A stretch of DNA of 64,000 bases from Paenibacillus sp. NAIST15-1 (lineage in GTDB: Bacteria; Bacillota; Bacilli; Paenibacillales; Paenibacillaceae). The first letter of the stretch is position 1. The number at the start of each line of letters is the position of its first letter. The stretch is taken from assembly GCF_001894745.1 (NCBI RefSeq), contig NZ_BBYF01000005.1, positions 310,001-374,000 on the forward strand. Direction: 5' to 3'. A program made the position numbers and the translations under genes. The notes below the pieces were generated by a model. The model did no database searches and was not told the origin of the DNA. It saw nothing but the letters and a program-made list of their open reading frames with translations. Shown here one piece after another: positions 17,090 through 26,531 of the stretch.

Positions 17090-18634
17090 ATGCTCAATGA
17101 TTCCTCGTCCATTCAAGATCTCCCCCAATTTCCTGAATCCTATTGGCGGGACTCCGTAACGATTCCCTCCTTCCCGAAACTTGCTAAACATACGGAAGCA
17201 GATGTTGTAGTAGTTGGAGGCGGAATTTCCGGCATAACAACGGCCTACCTCTTGGCACGGGAAGGACTCCGCGTCGTGCTTGTTGAGGCAGGTCAGCTGC
17301 TGAATGGCACGACTGGTCATACGACGGCCAAAATAACAGCGCAGCATGACCTTATTTACGACGAGTTCATTCACCATTTCGGTCAAGAACAGGCAAAGCT
17401 GTACTATCAAGCGAATATCGAGGCAAAGCAATTTATTAAGCATATGGTTCAGGAACATAAGATTCCATGCGATTATGAGGAACAGGACGCTTATATCTAT
17501 ACAAATTCGGATGAGTACCTGCCGAAGCTTCAAACGGAACTCGCTGCCTATGAGAAGCTGGGGATTGACGGTGAAATGGTCACTCAAATCGATCTGCCTG
17601 TGCCGATCAAGGCGGCCCTCGTCATGCGGAATCAAGCCCAATTTCACCCGGTTAAGTATTTGGACAAGTTAGTTCAGCTGTTTGTGGAATTAGGCGGGCA
17701 GATCTATGAACATACCACTGTAGAAACCATCGATAAGGGTACGCTGCCGACCGTAATTACGCAAGATGGCTTCAAGTTAACCTGCAAGCATGCCGTTTCA
17801 TGCTCCCACTTTCCTTGTTATGACGGGATGGGATTTTATTTTGCAAGAATGCATGCTGAACGCTCCTATGTTGTGGGCATCCCCAATAAGAATGTTCAAT
17901 TGTCAGGCATGTATATTAGCGCAGAGAACCCAAAACGCTCGATCCGTACAGCGGCATTGGATTCCGGTGAAAGCTTGTTACTCATTGGCGGCGAAGGTCA
18001 TAAGACCGGACAAGGCATTTGCACCATTAAGCACTATGAAGCACTGCAAGCATACGCGAATGATGTATTTGGAGCAGCAGAAATATCGTATCGATGGTCG
18101 GCTCAGGATTTAGTTACTTTGGATAAAATGCCGTATATCGGACAAATATCTTCTTCTGTACCGAATGTTTACATTGCAACCGGATACCGGAAATGGGGCA
18201 TGACCAATGGCACGGCTGCTGCGCTCCTGTTGAGGGATATGATTTTGGGGAGAGAGAATGCCTATCAGGAACTATATACACCGTCTCGCTTTCATGTCGA
18301 TCCTGATGTGAAAACATTTTTCGCTCAGAACGCGGATGTAGCCAAGCATCTCATTAGCGGCAAATTGGAGCGTGTTCACAACAAACCTGAGAATCTAACG
18401 AATGATGAAGGCGCTGTTGTATCGATTGACGGTAGAAGAGCTGGAGCTTATCGAGATGATCAGGGCATGCTTCATATCGTTGATACCACTTGTACACACA
18501 TGGGTTGTGAGCTGGAATGGAATCACGGCGAACGAAGCTGGGATTGTCCTTGCCATGGGTCAAGGTTCTCCTATGAAGGCGATGTATTAGAGGGCCCGGC
18601 AGCCAAACCATTGACCAAAATACAGGAATCCTGA
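17090..18634 (+). CDS. FAD-dependent oxidoreductase with C-terminal Rieske [2Fe-2S] domain (YhfW-like)
   Basis: A 514-residue two-domain enzyme. Residues about 36-400 form a DAO-type FAD oxidoreductase (VVVVGGGISGITTAYLLARE, then GQLLNGTTGHTTAKITAQHD, and the C-terminal ATGYRKWGMTNG). The last 70 residues are a Rieske domain with both cluster motifs, CTHMGC and CPCHGS. B. subtilis YhfW has the same architecture; its physiological substrate is not known. The ATG at 17090 follows AGGAGG. It is divergent from the Rrf2 regulator gene, which probably controls it. An inverted repeat at 18623-18657 follows the stop. Confidence 0.9.
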   Translation: MLNDSSSIQDLPQFPESYWRDSVTIPSFPKLAKHTEADVVVVGGGISGITTAYLLAREGLRVVLVEAGQLLNGTTGHTTAKITAQHDLIYDEFIHHFGQEQAKLYYQANIEAKQFIKHMVQEHKIPCDYEEQDAYIYTNSDEYLPKLQTELAAYEKLGIDGEMVTQIDLPVPIKAALVMRNQAQFHPVKYLDKLVQLFVELGGQIYEHTTVETIDKGTLPTVITQDGFKLTCKHAVSCSHFPCYDGMGFYFARMHAERSYVVGIPNKNVQLSGMYISAENPKRSIRTAALDSGESLLLIGGEGHKTGQGICTIKHYEALQAYANDVFGAAEISYRWSAQDLVTLDKMPYIGQISSSVPNVYIATGYRKWGMTNGTAAALLLRDMILGRENAYQELYTPSRFHVDPDVKTFFAQNADVAKHLISGKLERVHNKPENLTNDEGAVVSIDGRRAGAYRDDQGMLHIVDTTCTHMGCELEWNHGERSWDCPCHGSRFSYEGDVLEGPAAKPLTKIQES

Positions 18635-18657
18635 ATCTTGATGATTCAGGACTCCTG
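18623..18657 (+). terminator. Hairpin after the Rieske oxidoreductase gene
   Basis: CAGGA-CCTGAATC pairs with GATTCAGG-CTCCTG around a short loop, overlapping the stop codon. There is no good T-run on the plus strand, so it may be an mRNA-stabilising hairpin instead. Confidence 0.45.
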
Positions 18658-18730
18658 TCATGAATTTATATAATACTTGTTATGCACGACTATGTCTGAG
18701 GTCGTCGTTAATTGGATATGAATGTCTGCT

Positions 18731-20773
18731 TCAATTCGTGTAGTCGTTGATCATCCATATATCACCGTTTTCGTTAAACTCTATCGCAAATATACGCTCT
18801 CCATCTTTGACAAATTGAGCACTGCCGGGAGCCTTTGGATTTCTCTGCATTTCATATTCATGTAGATTATATCCGAGCAATTCAGCAACAAGAGGGAAAG
18901 CAGCTGTTTGTAATTGCTCATCCGTGATTTCAAGCTTTTTCTGCTTTTGGCTCGCGCTTGTTTTAGGATTGCTCGAATAGGTAGATAATGAAGAATCATA
19001 AATTTGACGAATCTTATAGGTTTTCGGATCGAAGCTGACACCGCCGTCAGAACCATAAGACAAATACACGGTATTGTAGCTGTCAGAGAAAAGTTTGGAT
19101 GCAGCGGTGAGCTGATCAGCTTTTTTGCCGCGCAGTACAGCAAGCATGTATTGACCTTTTTTATTTTCATCATCCGAAATTTGGTCAGGACCTACATCAT
19201 AGGACGTAGTGATTGTGTCATTCGAAAATCGCACTTCAACTCGATGATCGTTCTGATTATCTATCAATTTCGTTTGAACCGTATATTCATTCGTGTTTGG
19301 ATCATTGAAAATGGTACGACTGATTTTAAAATATGGATTCCCTTTGTATCCACTGTCTTGCAGCGCTTGCGCAGCCTTCTTCAACAATTCAGAGCCGGCT
19401 GCTTCTGGCGTCAGATCCAACCCTAGTTGTACTCTCGATAGCTTGCCGGTGTCAGCGTTTACCCATATGTAACGCTGACCGGGGCCGTCATTTGGAGAGC
19501 TTTTGAATGCAAGGAACAAATCCTTCGTGTCTTCTGTGGGCATGATCTCTTGGAGCGGAAGCGGCTTGCCCAACTGCTGCATGACATCACTAACCGTTTG
19601 CTTAACCGTAGTGCGGATTTTTTCATTAACCTGATTAAATAATGGTTCATTTGCATACAGCTCAAGGATTTCGGATTTCTTCGGCTCTGGTTTATCCGCT
19701 GCCGCGTTCGTTAGGGCAATGCAGGCAAAAATGGAAATGATCGCGATTCCGAGAATGGTCCATTTATACGAACCTCGTTTGAACAAAGCAATCATGTTTA
19801 TTCTCCTTTTAATGAGGGATTTGTCGGTTGAGAAGCTTGTCGCACTGACAGGACGAAAGCCGGTTGTCATATTCGCTTCCACCAGCTTGACAATGGTGTA
19901 TCCATACTGTTTGACCTCATCTTCTTCCAAACAAGAAATGACGCGATCGTCACAAGACAGCTCCTGGTCTTCCCTCATTTTACTGGATGCGTACCATAGA
20001 ATCGGATTGAACCAGTTCAGGATAAGCAGGATGGTGAATAACCAGTTTGTCACAATATCCTTGCGTATGTAATGAACAAATTCATGAAGCAGAATATGTC
20101 TTAGTTCTTCATTGCGAAACTGTGCAAAATACTTGCCGGGCAGCAATATCTTCGGTCGTAATACCCCATACAGTGTAGGACTGCTCACTCCATTCGATAT
20201 CAGCAGCGGCAGTGTTCTCTTTATCTTCAAATCCTCGCGACATTGCTGAAGTACACGCAAGCTGTCTTCATCGGATACGACATAGGATTCTCTCATCATC
20301 CCGCGCGAAAATTTGCGGTTCGATACAAGCACATAGGCTGTCATTGTCAATACGCCAAGTAACCAGCTAAGTGACAATGCGGAGTGAATGAATGTAGGAC
20401 TATCGTTATTCGTGACATCTGACCGCTCAGCACCAGACATGCTATTGTCCAAAATATGGCTGGTTTCGTTTGTTCCTGATGCATGTTCCGCCGATAATCT
20501 GTTCATATCATCATCCATTGACGAGATAGGAAGCGCAATTGGTTTATCTGCAAATGAAAATAGATTATATAAGCTGAACGAGCTTTCAGGTACCCAAGGC
20601 AGCAGCATCCTGGCAAGCAGAACGAACCAGAGCATGTACTGCCATTTGATCGGGAGACGATCCTTCAATGCGGCCCTCACAAGCAAGATAAGGACAACAA
20701 TGATTGATGCCATTAAGGAAGTCTTTGCAACCCAATCAAAAATTATAGTTAACCATGTTAATAAGTTATTCAT
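18731..20773 (-). CDS. M56-family (BlaR1/MecR1-like) membrane metallopeptidase sensor
   Basis: A 680-residue protein. Transmembrane helices lie near residues 6-34, 44-60 and 130-150. The cytoplasmic zinc-protease motif HEFVH is at 230-234, and another helix is near 335-360. The rest is an extracellular part without the SxxK/transpeptidase sensor of true BlaR1 (for example KSEILELYANEPL, KDGERIFAIEFNENGDIWMI). On sensing its signal the protease is expected to inactivate the BlaI-like repressor encoded just upstream. Its start overlaps the blaI stop by eight bases (ATGAATAA), so the two are translationally coupled. The unusual outer domain argues against beta-lactam sensing. Confidence 0.88.
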   Translation of the reverse strand: MNNLLTWLTIIFDWVAKTSLMASIIVVLILLVRAALKDRLPIKWQYMLWFVLLARMLLPWVPESSFSLYNLFSFADKPIALPISSMDDDMNRLSAEHASGTNETSHILDNSMSGAERSDVTNNDSPTFIHSALSLSWLLGVLTMTAYVLVSNRKFSRGMMRESYVVSDEDSLRVLQQCREDLKIKRTLPLLISNGVSSPTLYGVLRPKILLPGKYFAQFRNEELRHILLHEFVHYIRKDIVTNWLFTILLILNWFNPILWYASSKMREDQELSCDDRVISCLEEDEVKQYGYTIVKLVEANMTTGFRPVSATSFSTDKSLIKRRINMIALFKRGSYKWTILGIAIISIFACIALTNAAADKPEPKKSEILELYANEPLFNQVNEKIRTTVKQTVSDVMQQLGKPLPLQEIMPTEDTKDLFLAFKSSPNDGPGQRYIWVNADTGKLSRVQLGLDLTPEAAGSELLKKAAQALQDSGYKGNPYFKISRTIFNDPNTNEYTVQTKLIDNQNDHRVEVRFSNDTITTSYDVGPDQISDDENKKGQYMLAVLRGKKADQLTAASKLFSDSYNTVYLSYGSDGGVSFDPKTYKIRQIYDSSLSTYSSNPKTSASQKQKKLEITDEQLQTAAFPLVAELLGYNLHEYEMQRNPKAPGSAQFVKDGERIFAIEFNENGDIWMINDYTN

Positions 20774-21152
20774 CTCTACGCTGCCCCTCGTCGAGTATTT
20801 TCTTCAGCTCCTCTACTTCTTCTGTGGATAGCTTCTCTTGCTTCAGGAAATTAACAAACATCGGCTTCAAGGCGCCTCCATATAGACGCTGCAAGAAGGA
20901 ATTGCTCTCTGCCCTGACGCACTCTTCTTCACTGACTACAGGATAATATAGATAGGTTTTCCCTTCCTGTTCATAGCCGAGCGCATTTTTGTTGAGCAAT
21001 CGATTAATTAACGATTTAATCGTAGCTGGCTTCCAGTCGCTATTCTCACTTAGCTTCTCGATTACATCGTTCGCTGACAGCTTATGGTTTGTCCCCCAAA
21101 ATACCTTCATGACTTCCCATTCAGCATCCGAGATTCGCGGAATTTCTGTCAT
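20766..21152 (-). CDS. BlaI/MecI/CopY-family repressor
   Basis: A 128-residue winged-helix repressor starting MTEIPRISDAEWEVMKVFWG, with SANDVIEKLSENSDWKPATIKSLINRLL (recognition region), the wing GKTYLYYPVVSEEE, and a helical dimerisation tail. The ATG at 21152 is chosen because the family starts here and two operator-like palindromes at 21175-21221 would otherwise be coding. The gene overlaps the M56 sensor gene, giving a regulator-sensor operon. No resistance gene is adjacent; the ABC exporter genes upstream (21399-24994) end with their own terminator. Confidence 0.9.
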   Translation of the reverse strand: MTEIPRISDAEWEVMKVFWGTNHKLSANDVIEKLSENSDWKPATIKSLINRLLNKNALGYEQEGKTYLYYPVVSEEECVRAESNSFLQRLYGGALKPMFVNFLKQEKLSTEEVEELKKILDEGQRRDE

Positions 21153-21174
21153 ATCTTCAACCTTCTTTCTATTG

Positions 21175-21221
21175 ATTACATATGTAATTAACATCCCGAG
21201 GTATAGATTACACTCGTAATC
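21175..21221. promoter_or_regulatory. Two BlaI-type operators
   Basis: ATTACATATGTAAT (21175-21188) and GATTACactcGTAATC (21206-21221), both perfect dyads with the TTAC...GTAA core of BlaI/MecI/CopY operators (TACA-N2-TGTA). They lie 23-69 bp before the blaI start with centres 32 bp (about three turns) apart. Autoregulation of the blaI-M56 operon is the likely role. Confidence 0.75.
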
Positions 21222-21344
21222 GGAAATTGTCAAATTTTATTCGTTTCTGTAACGCGTAATTTACTCAAAAATAGAGATCTTGTAATTAAATGAAGTAACG
21301 TAATATTTATTATGTAAACTTATATTCGGGTTTCATTTGCAAAT

Positions 21345-21390
21345 AAAAAGCCCGAGTATGCTGACCCATCGTGGACTGACATACTCAGGC
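21345..21390 (-). terminator. Terminator of the MarR-ABC exporter operon
   Basis: GCCTGAGTATG pairs with CATACTCGGGC (one G-U) on the minus strand, then TTTTTATTT, directly after the ABC gene that ends at 21399. Confidence 0.75.
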
Positions 21391-21398
21391 TATAGAAA

Positions 21399-23270
21399 TT
21401 AAATTGCTTCTGGTGTTGATTCTTCGAATTGACTATTATATAGATCCGCGTAGAAGCCTTTTTGTTCGAGCAAATCATCATGGGTTCCTTGCTCAATTAC
21501 AGTACCTTTGTTCATTACAAGAATCAGGTCAGCGTTACGTATTGTCGACAAACGATGAGCGATAACGAAGCTCGTTCTTCCCTTCATTAATTCGTTCATT
21601 GCGCGCTGGATATGAACCTCAGTGCGTGTATCGACACTGCTCGTTGCTTCATCCAAGATAAGAATGGATGGATTCGCAAGAATCGCGCGCGCGATCGTAA
21701 GGAGCTGCTTCTGACCTTGTGAAATGTTGGAGGCTTCTTCATTCAGAACCGTATCATATCCCTTCGGCAGCGTACGGATAAAATGATCGGCGTGCGCAGC
21801 CTTCGCTGCGCGTACAATCTCCGCTTCCGACGCTCCTTCTCGGCCATACGCGATATTTTCACGAATGGTACCATTGAAGAGCCATGTATCTTGAAGCACC
21901 ATACCGAACATCGACCGCAGACTGCTGCGTTCCATGTCGGTTATATCCACGCCATCGATTTTAATGGCACCGCCATTAATTTCATAGAAGCGCATCAGCA
22001 GGTTAATGAGCGTTGTCTTCCCAGCTCCAGTAGGACCTACAATCGCAATCATTTGTCCTGGATTTACATGGATATTCATGTCTGTAATGAGCAGTTCATC
22101 TTCCTTATAGCCGAATTGCACATGCTCGAAGTCCACTTGGCCGACTGGATGTGCGATCTCAACCGGCTTCGCTGCTTCTGGAACCTCTTCTACCTCATCG
22201 AGTACTTCGAATACCCGCTCTGCAGAGGCAATCGTCGATTGAATGACGTTTGCAATGTTGGCTGTTTGAGCAATTGGCTGTGTGAATTGCCGAGCGTATT
22301 GAATGAATGCTTGAATATCACCGATCTCGATCGATTTCTTCGTCACGAGCAATCCGCCCACTACACAAATCAGCACATATCCAATATTGCCGATGAAGTT
22401 CATAAGCGGCATAATCATGCCGGAAATAAATTGTGCCTTCCAACCCGATTCATACAAGCGTTCATTAACCTCATTAAATTCTTCGAGTGATTTTTCCTCA
22501 TGGCCGAACGCTTTGACAATATTATGCCCCGTATACATTTCTTCCACATGCCCGTTTAGCTCACCAAGTGACTTTTGCTGTCCCATAAAGTGTTTCTGCG
22601 ACCGAGAAGCCACCATCTTAATGACGATCGCACTGAGCGGCAATGTCAGCATACAGATGAGGGTTAATAGCGGGCTGATGGTCAACATCATCACGATGAC
22701 TCCAATGATCGTGATGATGGACGTAATTAACTGCGTTAAGCTTTGTTGCAGCGTTGTACTTATGTTATCTACATCGTTCGTAACTCTGCTTAGAATCTCG
22801 CCATGCGTGCGCCCGTCAAAGTACTTGAGCGGTAGACGATTCAGCTTATCATTGACCTGCTGACGCATGTCATACACAATTTTTTGCGCTACACCTGCCA
22901 TCAAGTATTGTTGGATATAACTGAAAAACGCACTGAACAGGTACAAGCCAACAAGCAGCAGTAGGATATTATTAATAAAGTCAAAGTCCATGACAGCTGG
23001 GAGTCCGTTGAACTTCGCCATTGTAAATTCAAACAGTTTGGTTGTTGCCTTCCCCATAATTTTCGGACTGACGATTGAAAATATGGTACTGAGTATAGCC
23101 ATCAAAAAGATGATGAATAGCTTGGTTCGGCTCGGTTTCAAATAACCCAGAAGTCTGCGTAGGGTACCCTTGAAGTCCTTGGCCTTCTCGCCCGGCATCA
23201 TCATCCCTGGCCCCATCGGTCCACCACCATGCTTACGGCCGGAATTCGCTGCTTTATTTTTTTCACTCAT
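21399..23270 (-). CDS. ABC exporter half-transporter, catalytic subunit (YfiC-like)
   Basis: A 623-residue fused permease-ATPase. A Gly/Met-rich leader (GGGPMGPGMMMPGE) precedes six transmembrane helices (about 50-350), followed by an ATPase with Walker A GPTGAGKTT, a Q-loop, the altered signature ISQGQKQ and Walker B ILILDEATSSVD with the catalytic Glu. It forms a heterodimer with the product of 23267-24994, whose genes overlap by four bases; the order MarR-ABC-ABC matches B. subtilis yfiB-yfiC and other heterodimeric multidrug exporters. Combined with the partner's intact VSGGQ signature, its Walker motifs make the one hydrolytically competent site. Confidence 0.93.
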   Translation of the reverse strand: MSEKNKAANSGRKHGGGPMGPGMMMPGEKAKDFKGTLRRLLGYLKPSRTKLFIIFLMAILSTIFSIVSPKIMGKATTKLFEFTMAKFNGLPAVMDFDFINNILLLLVGLYLFSAFFSYIQQYLMAGVAQKIVYDMRQQVNDKLNRLPLKYFDGRTHGEILSRVTNDVDNISTTLQQSLTQLITSIITIIGVIVMMLTISPLLTLICMLTLPLSAIVIKMVASRSQKHFMGQQKSLGELNGHVEEMYTGHNIVKAFGHEEKSLEEFNEVNERLYESGWKAQFISGMIMPLMNFIGNIGYVLICVVGGLLVTKKSIEIGDIQAFIQYARQFTQPIAQTANIANVIQSTIASAERVFEVLDEVEEVPEAAKPVEIAHPVGQVDFEHVQFGYKEDELLITDMNIHVNPGQMIAIVGPTGAGKTTLINLLMRFYEINGGAIKIDGVDITDMERSSLRSMFGMVLQDTWLFNGTIRENIAYGREGASEAEIVRAAKAAHADHFIRTLPKGYDTVLNEEASNISQGQKQLLTIARAILANPSILILDEATSSVDTRTEVHIQRAMNELMKGRTSFVIAHRLSTIRNADLILVMNKGTVIEQGTHDDLLEQKGFYADLYNSQFEESTPEAI

Positions 23271-24994
23271 GCGATCTCCTCCTCCGACAGCTGCGAGGAT
23301 ACAATCTCACGATACACTTCACTAGATTTCAGCAGTTCTTGATGCGTGCCAATATCTGCGATTCGTCCTTCCTCCAGCACAATAATCTGATCGGCGTCCT
23401 TCACCGTACTTACACGTTGTGCGACGATAATTACAGTTGCGTTAGTTGTTTCTCCTTTTAATGCTGTCCGCAGCATGGCATCTGTTTTGAAGTCTAGAGC
23501 GGAGAAGCTGTCATCAAAGAGATAAATCTCAGGCTTGCGCACAAGTGCCCGCGCTATGGACAAGCGCTGCTTTTGGCCGCCTGATACGTTCGTTCCTCCT
23601 TGGGAAATAGCTGAATCGTATCCTTCCGGCATAGCTGCAATGAAATCAGCAGCTTGCGCAACTACTGCTGCATGCTGCAATTCCTCATCGGTCGCATCCT
23701 GCTTGCCATAGCGAATATTATCTGCAATTGTGCCTGAGAATAGTACGGCCTTCTGCGGCACGTACCCAATCTTCTCCCGCAAGCCCTCCTGAGATAACTC
23801 TCTGGCATCTACACCATCAATCAGGATGCGCCCACTGTCAATGTCATAGAATCGCGGAATAAGATTCAGCATCGTAGATTTACCGGAACCTGTACCGCCG
23901 ATAATGGCAGTCGTCTCTCCAGGGCGGGCGCTGAATGAGATATTGGACAATGCTGGATTCTCTGCACCCGGATAGCTGAACGTCACGCGATCGAACTCAA
24001 TGTATCCGCGAAGTCCTTCCGCTTTCTTTACATGATCCTGATCACGAATGACTGGTTCCATGTCAAGCACCTCGTTAATTCGTGTGGCAGATGCGGAGGC
24101 GCGCGGTATCATAACGAAAATGATCGATACCATAACAAGAGAGAACATAATCTGAGCCGCATATTGGATAAATGCCATCAGATCGCCCACCTGCATGCTG
24201 CCAGCATTGATTCGATCCGTTCCGAACCAAATAATCGCAAGAGTTGAGAAGTTAAAAGCAAGCATAATGACTGGCATTAGCGATGCCATAATGCGGTTTA
24301 CCTTTACCGCTGTCTGCGTTAGGTCTGTATTGGCTTCGTTGAAACGGTTCTTCTCATGCTCCGTGCGATTGAAGGAACGAATTACCCGAATACCAATTAA
24401 GCTTTCGCGAAGCACTTGATTCAGCTTATCCAGCTTCTTCTGCTGCGCCTTGAACAAGGGAATCCCTTTACTAGCTACGAGATAGATTGCAAGCGCCAAG
24501 ATTGGGATGACAACGGCTAGCACTAACGTTAGCTTGGCATCCTTATTAACGGCCATAATAATCCCGCCAATACACATCATCGGAGCACTGATCATCATGC
24601 GAAGAATCATGACAAGCACCTGTTGTACTTGTGTAATGTCATTGGTTGTGCGCGTAATAAGCGAAGCAGTACCAATGTTGTCGAACTCCTGCAGGGAAAA
24701 ATGCTGTACGTGGTTAAATACCTTGCCGCGCATTAATTTTCCATACCCCATTGCAACCTTGGCTGACAAATAACTGCTCACAATCGCACAGATTGTTCCT
24801 CCGATTGCTACCACTAGCATGAGACCGCCAATTTTCCAAATGTACGGGACATCTCCTTTTGAAATCCCGAAGTTTACAATATCAGACATGAGTGTCGGCA
24901 AATATAGCTCCGACAGCGATTGTACAAAGACAAGCGCTAATATGACGCCGATCGGCACTCGGTATGGTTTCAAATACCGAAACAACTTTATCAT
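23267..24994 (-). CDS. ABC exporter half-transporter, degenerate-site subunit (YfiB-like)
   Basis: A 575-residue permease-ATPase fusion: six transmembrane helices in residues 1-310, Walker A GGTGSGKST, intact signature VSGGQKQ and Walker B IYLFDDSFSALD, where the usual catalytic Glu is Asp. This is the typical mark of the non-catalytic subunit of heterodimeric exporters such as BmrCD or TM287/288. It overlaps the upstream MarR gene and the downstream partner by four bases each (ATGA), so all three are translationally coupled. Export of a toxic compound under MarR control is likely; the substrate is unknown. Confidence 0.93.
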   Translation of the reverse strand: MIKLFRYLKPYRVPIGVILALVFVQSLSELYLPTLMSDIVNFGISKGDVPYIWKIGGLMLVVAIGGTICAIVSSYLSAKVAMGYGKLMRGKVFNHVQHFSLQEFDNIGTASLITRTTNDITQVQQVLVMILRMMISAPMMCIGGIIMAVNKDAKLTLVLAVVIPILALAIYLVASKGIPLFKAQQKKLDKLNQVLRESLIGIRVIRSFNRTEHEKNRFNEANTDLTQTAVKVNRIMASLMPVIMLAFNFSTLAIIWFGTDRINAGSMQVGDLMAFIQYAAQIMFSLVMVSIIFVMIPRASASATRINEVLDMEPVIRDQDHVKKAEGLRGYIEFDRVTFSYPGAENPALSNISFSARPGETTAIIGGTGSGKSTMLNLIPRFYDIDSGRILIDGVDARELSQEGLREKIGYVPQKAVLFSGTIADNIRYGKQDATDEELQHAAVVAQAADFIAAMPEGYDSAISQGGTNVSGGQKQRLSIARALVRKPEIYLFDDSFSALDFKTDAMLRTALKGETTNATVIIVAQRVSTVKDADQIIVLEEGRIADIGTHQELLKSSEVYREIVSSQLSEEEIA

Positions 24995-25488
24995 GCTTCT
25001 TCAACTCCATCTCCATCATCATGTGTCTTTTCTTTTTCTCGTTGTTGGCTGCGGATGTCATAGTATTCGTATACTTTCTTTAACAAATCCGCGAGATGAA
25101 GGCTATCCTCCTCACCTAGATGCTGAATCAGCCCGTTAATCTGTTCCTCGAATTGTTTCTGACCTTCTTCTGTTGTCTTCAATCCCTCTTCGGTCAGTTG
25201 TACTCGAACGGCACGCCTGTCTTCCTTATCCATAAACCTCTCCACAAGTCCCTTCTTCTCCAACACATTCAAGGTCTGAGTAACCGTCGGAGAAGTGAGC
25301 CGCAGATGCTTGCTGATGTCGGATACCCGCATAGCCGGCTCTCCCTCTTGCTCATGGCGCTTGATGCAGAACAGCATCATCATCTCACTGCGCTTCTTGC
25401 CTGCTGACATCCGTTGATTCCACTCGGCCCGATTGAATCGCATGAACGATTGGACGAGCTTATACGCCGTTGTATCTGGATCGAACAT
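24991..25488 (-). CDS. MarR-family regulator of the ABC exporter
   Basis: A 165-residue MarR protein: RVSDISKHLRLTSPTVTQTLN is the recognition helix-turn-helix, and GLVERFMDKEDRRAVRVQLTEEG is the wing with the conserved D-x-D-R-R motif. It is the first gene of a three-gene operon with a heterodimeric ABC exporter. The C-terminal 15 residues are highly charged. AT-rich dyads at 25538-25576 lie about 50-90 nt upstream and are likely its operators. Confidence 0.9.
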   Translation of the reverse strand: MFDPDTTAYKLVQSFMRFNRAEWNQRMSAGKKRSEMMMLFCIKRHEQEGEPAMRVSDISKHLRLTSPTVTQTLNVLEKKGLVERFMDKEDRRAVRVQLTEEGLKTTEEGQKQFEEQINGLIQHLGEEDSLHLADLLKKVYEYYDIRSQQREKEKTHDDGDGVEEA

Positions 25489-25537
25489 TTCCGCATCACC
25501 TCATAGATTCTAGAACACGTTTTATCTCTATATTAGA

Positions 25538-25576
25538 TTAGCTAACTATTAGACAATCAAATAATTAGGTCACCTA
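25538..25576. promoter_or_regulatory. Putative MarR operators
   Basis: TTAGCTAA (25538-25545) and TAGGTcACCTA (25566-25576), both perfect short dyads in an AT-rich stretch upstream of marR, resembling MarR-type TTAG...CTAA sites. The rest of the 307-bp gap (25489-25796) shows only this and the terminator at 25724-25752. Confidence 0.4.
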
Positions 25577-25723
25577 TTATTTTACTACTGAATTATATAC
25601 CTCTAAAATAGATGATGTCAAATTCAGATCCTCCCATGTTCTCAATCATTCTGTTTACAAGTAAAGCACGATTAACTCCATTCCCCCCTTCTTAGAGTCG
25701 GTAGTCACTATCAGGAAGCATAG

Positions 25724-25752
25724 AAAAACCCCGCCCAAAGATGGACGAGGTT
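25724..25752 (-). terminator. Terminator of the CPBP protease gene
   Basis: ACCTCGTCC pairs with GGGCGGGGT (with mismatches) on the minus strand, followed by TTTTTC, about 45 nt after the stop at 25797. Confidence 0.6.
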
Positions 25753-25796
25753 CGTCAGAATAATCACCTGTACGGATTCGATTGGATAAATCAGCA

Positions 25797-26498
25797 TCAG
25801 CCTGCCACCGTTAATAGAACACCAATCGTATTCGTTATGCCATGGACAAGGATTCCAGGCCATACGGAACCCGTACGCTCATACGCCCATGCGAATATGA
25901 CTCCGCCAACGAAATTAACGGGCATCGCATTTGTCGTTGGGTAGTGCGCTGCAGTAAAGATCAACGCGCTTATAAGAAATGCTCCTACCATTCCAACACG
26001 TGTCCGCAGCCAGCGATAGATGAATCCTCGATAGAAGATTTCTTCATATACTGGCGAAATGATCCCTGCCGATATGACACCAAGCAGCAAAGTAAATAAC
26101 GTAACATGCTGTTTTAGGCTCTCTGTTTTACTATTCTCCACCGTAGTCCCTAGAAAGCTGGTAAGATAAACGGTTGCCAAGCTGAGTATAATAAGTGCAA
26201 GTATCCAGAGTATGATTCTCCACCAATCTTTAGCCGAAAATGACTTTACTCCAACCTCTGTCCAGCTCAATTTCTGTGGCCGTAAAGCAACGAAATATAT
26301 GCCCAGCATTAGCGTTATGGCTATAGTAAGTCCCGTCATCGTGCCTGCATATAGTGTGTTCTGCATCCAATCATCGTACAATTGCTGCAGTGGATATTTA
26401 ATCACAAAAATCACAAATACGAATTCCAGTGCCAGCAAGGCCAGCATTTGGCGCCAAGTCCAAGGATCATTTTTCTTCCACATCTCTGTTGTCTTCAA
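25797..26498 (-). CDS. CPBP-family intramembrane glutamic endopeptidase
   Basis: A 233-residue polytopic membrane protein of the CAAX/Abi (CPBP) type. Hydrophobic segments recur throughout; motif 1 EEIFYRGFIYRWLR (about 151-164), the FTAAHYP motif and the third motif GGVIFAWAYERTGSVWPGILVHG are present, giving the catalytic Glu-Glu, Arg and His residues. Bacterial members cleave membrane or pheromone substrates or confer bacteriocin immunity. It is divergent from a MerR regulator gene, and its promoter has the 19-bp spacer and central dyad expected for MerR activation (26532-26562). Confidence 0.88.
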   Translation of the reverse strand: MKTTEMWKKNDPWTWRQMLALLALEFVFVIFVIKYPLQQLYDDWMQNTLYAGTMTGLTIAITLMLGIYFVALRPQKLSWTEVGVKSFSAKDWWRIILWILALIILSLATVYLTSFLGTTVENSKTESLKQHVTLFTLLLGVISAGIISPVYEEIFYRGFIYRWLRTRVGMVGAFLISALIFTAAHYPTTNAMPVNFVGGVIFAWAYERTGSVWPGILVHGITNTIGVLLTVAG

Positions 26499-26531
26499 TC
26501 TTCATCCCTCAATCCTCTATGTTATAATCCA

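Noticed and set aside
16994-17647. 217-codon minus-strand ORF
   Set aside because: Antisense to the FAD domain of the Rieske oxidoreductase, which has clear cofactor motifs.
21783-22490. 235-codon plus-strand ORF
   Set aside because: Antisense to the ABC exporter ATPase domain, with no ribosome-binding site and no protein-like motif.
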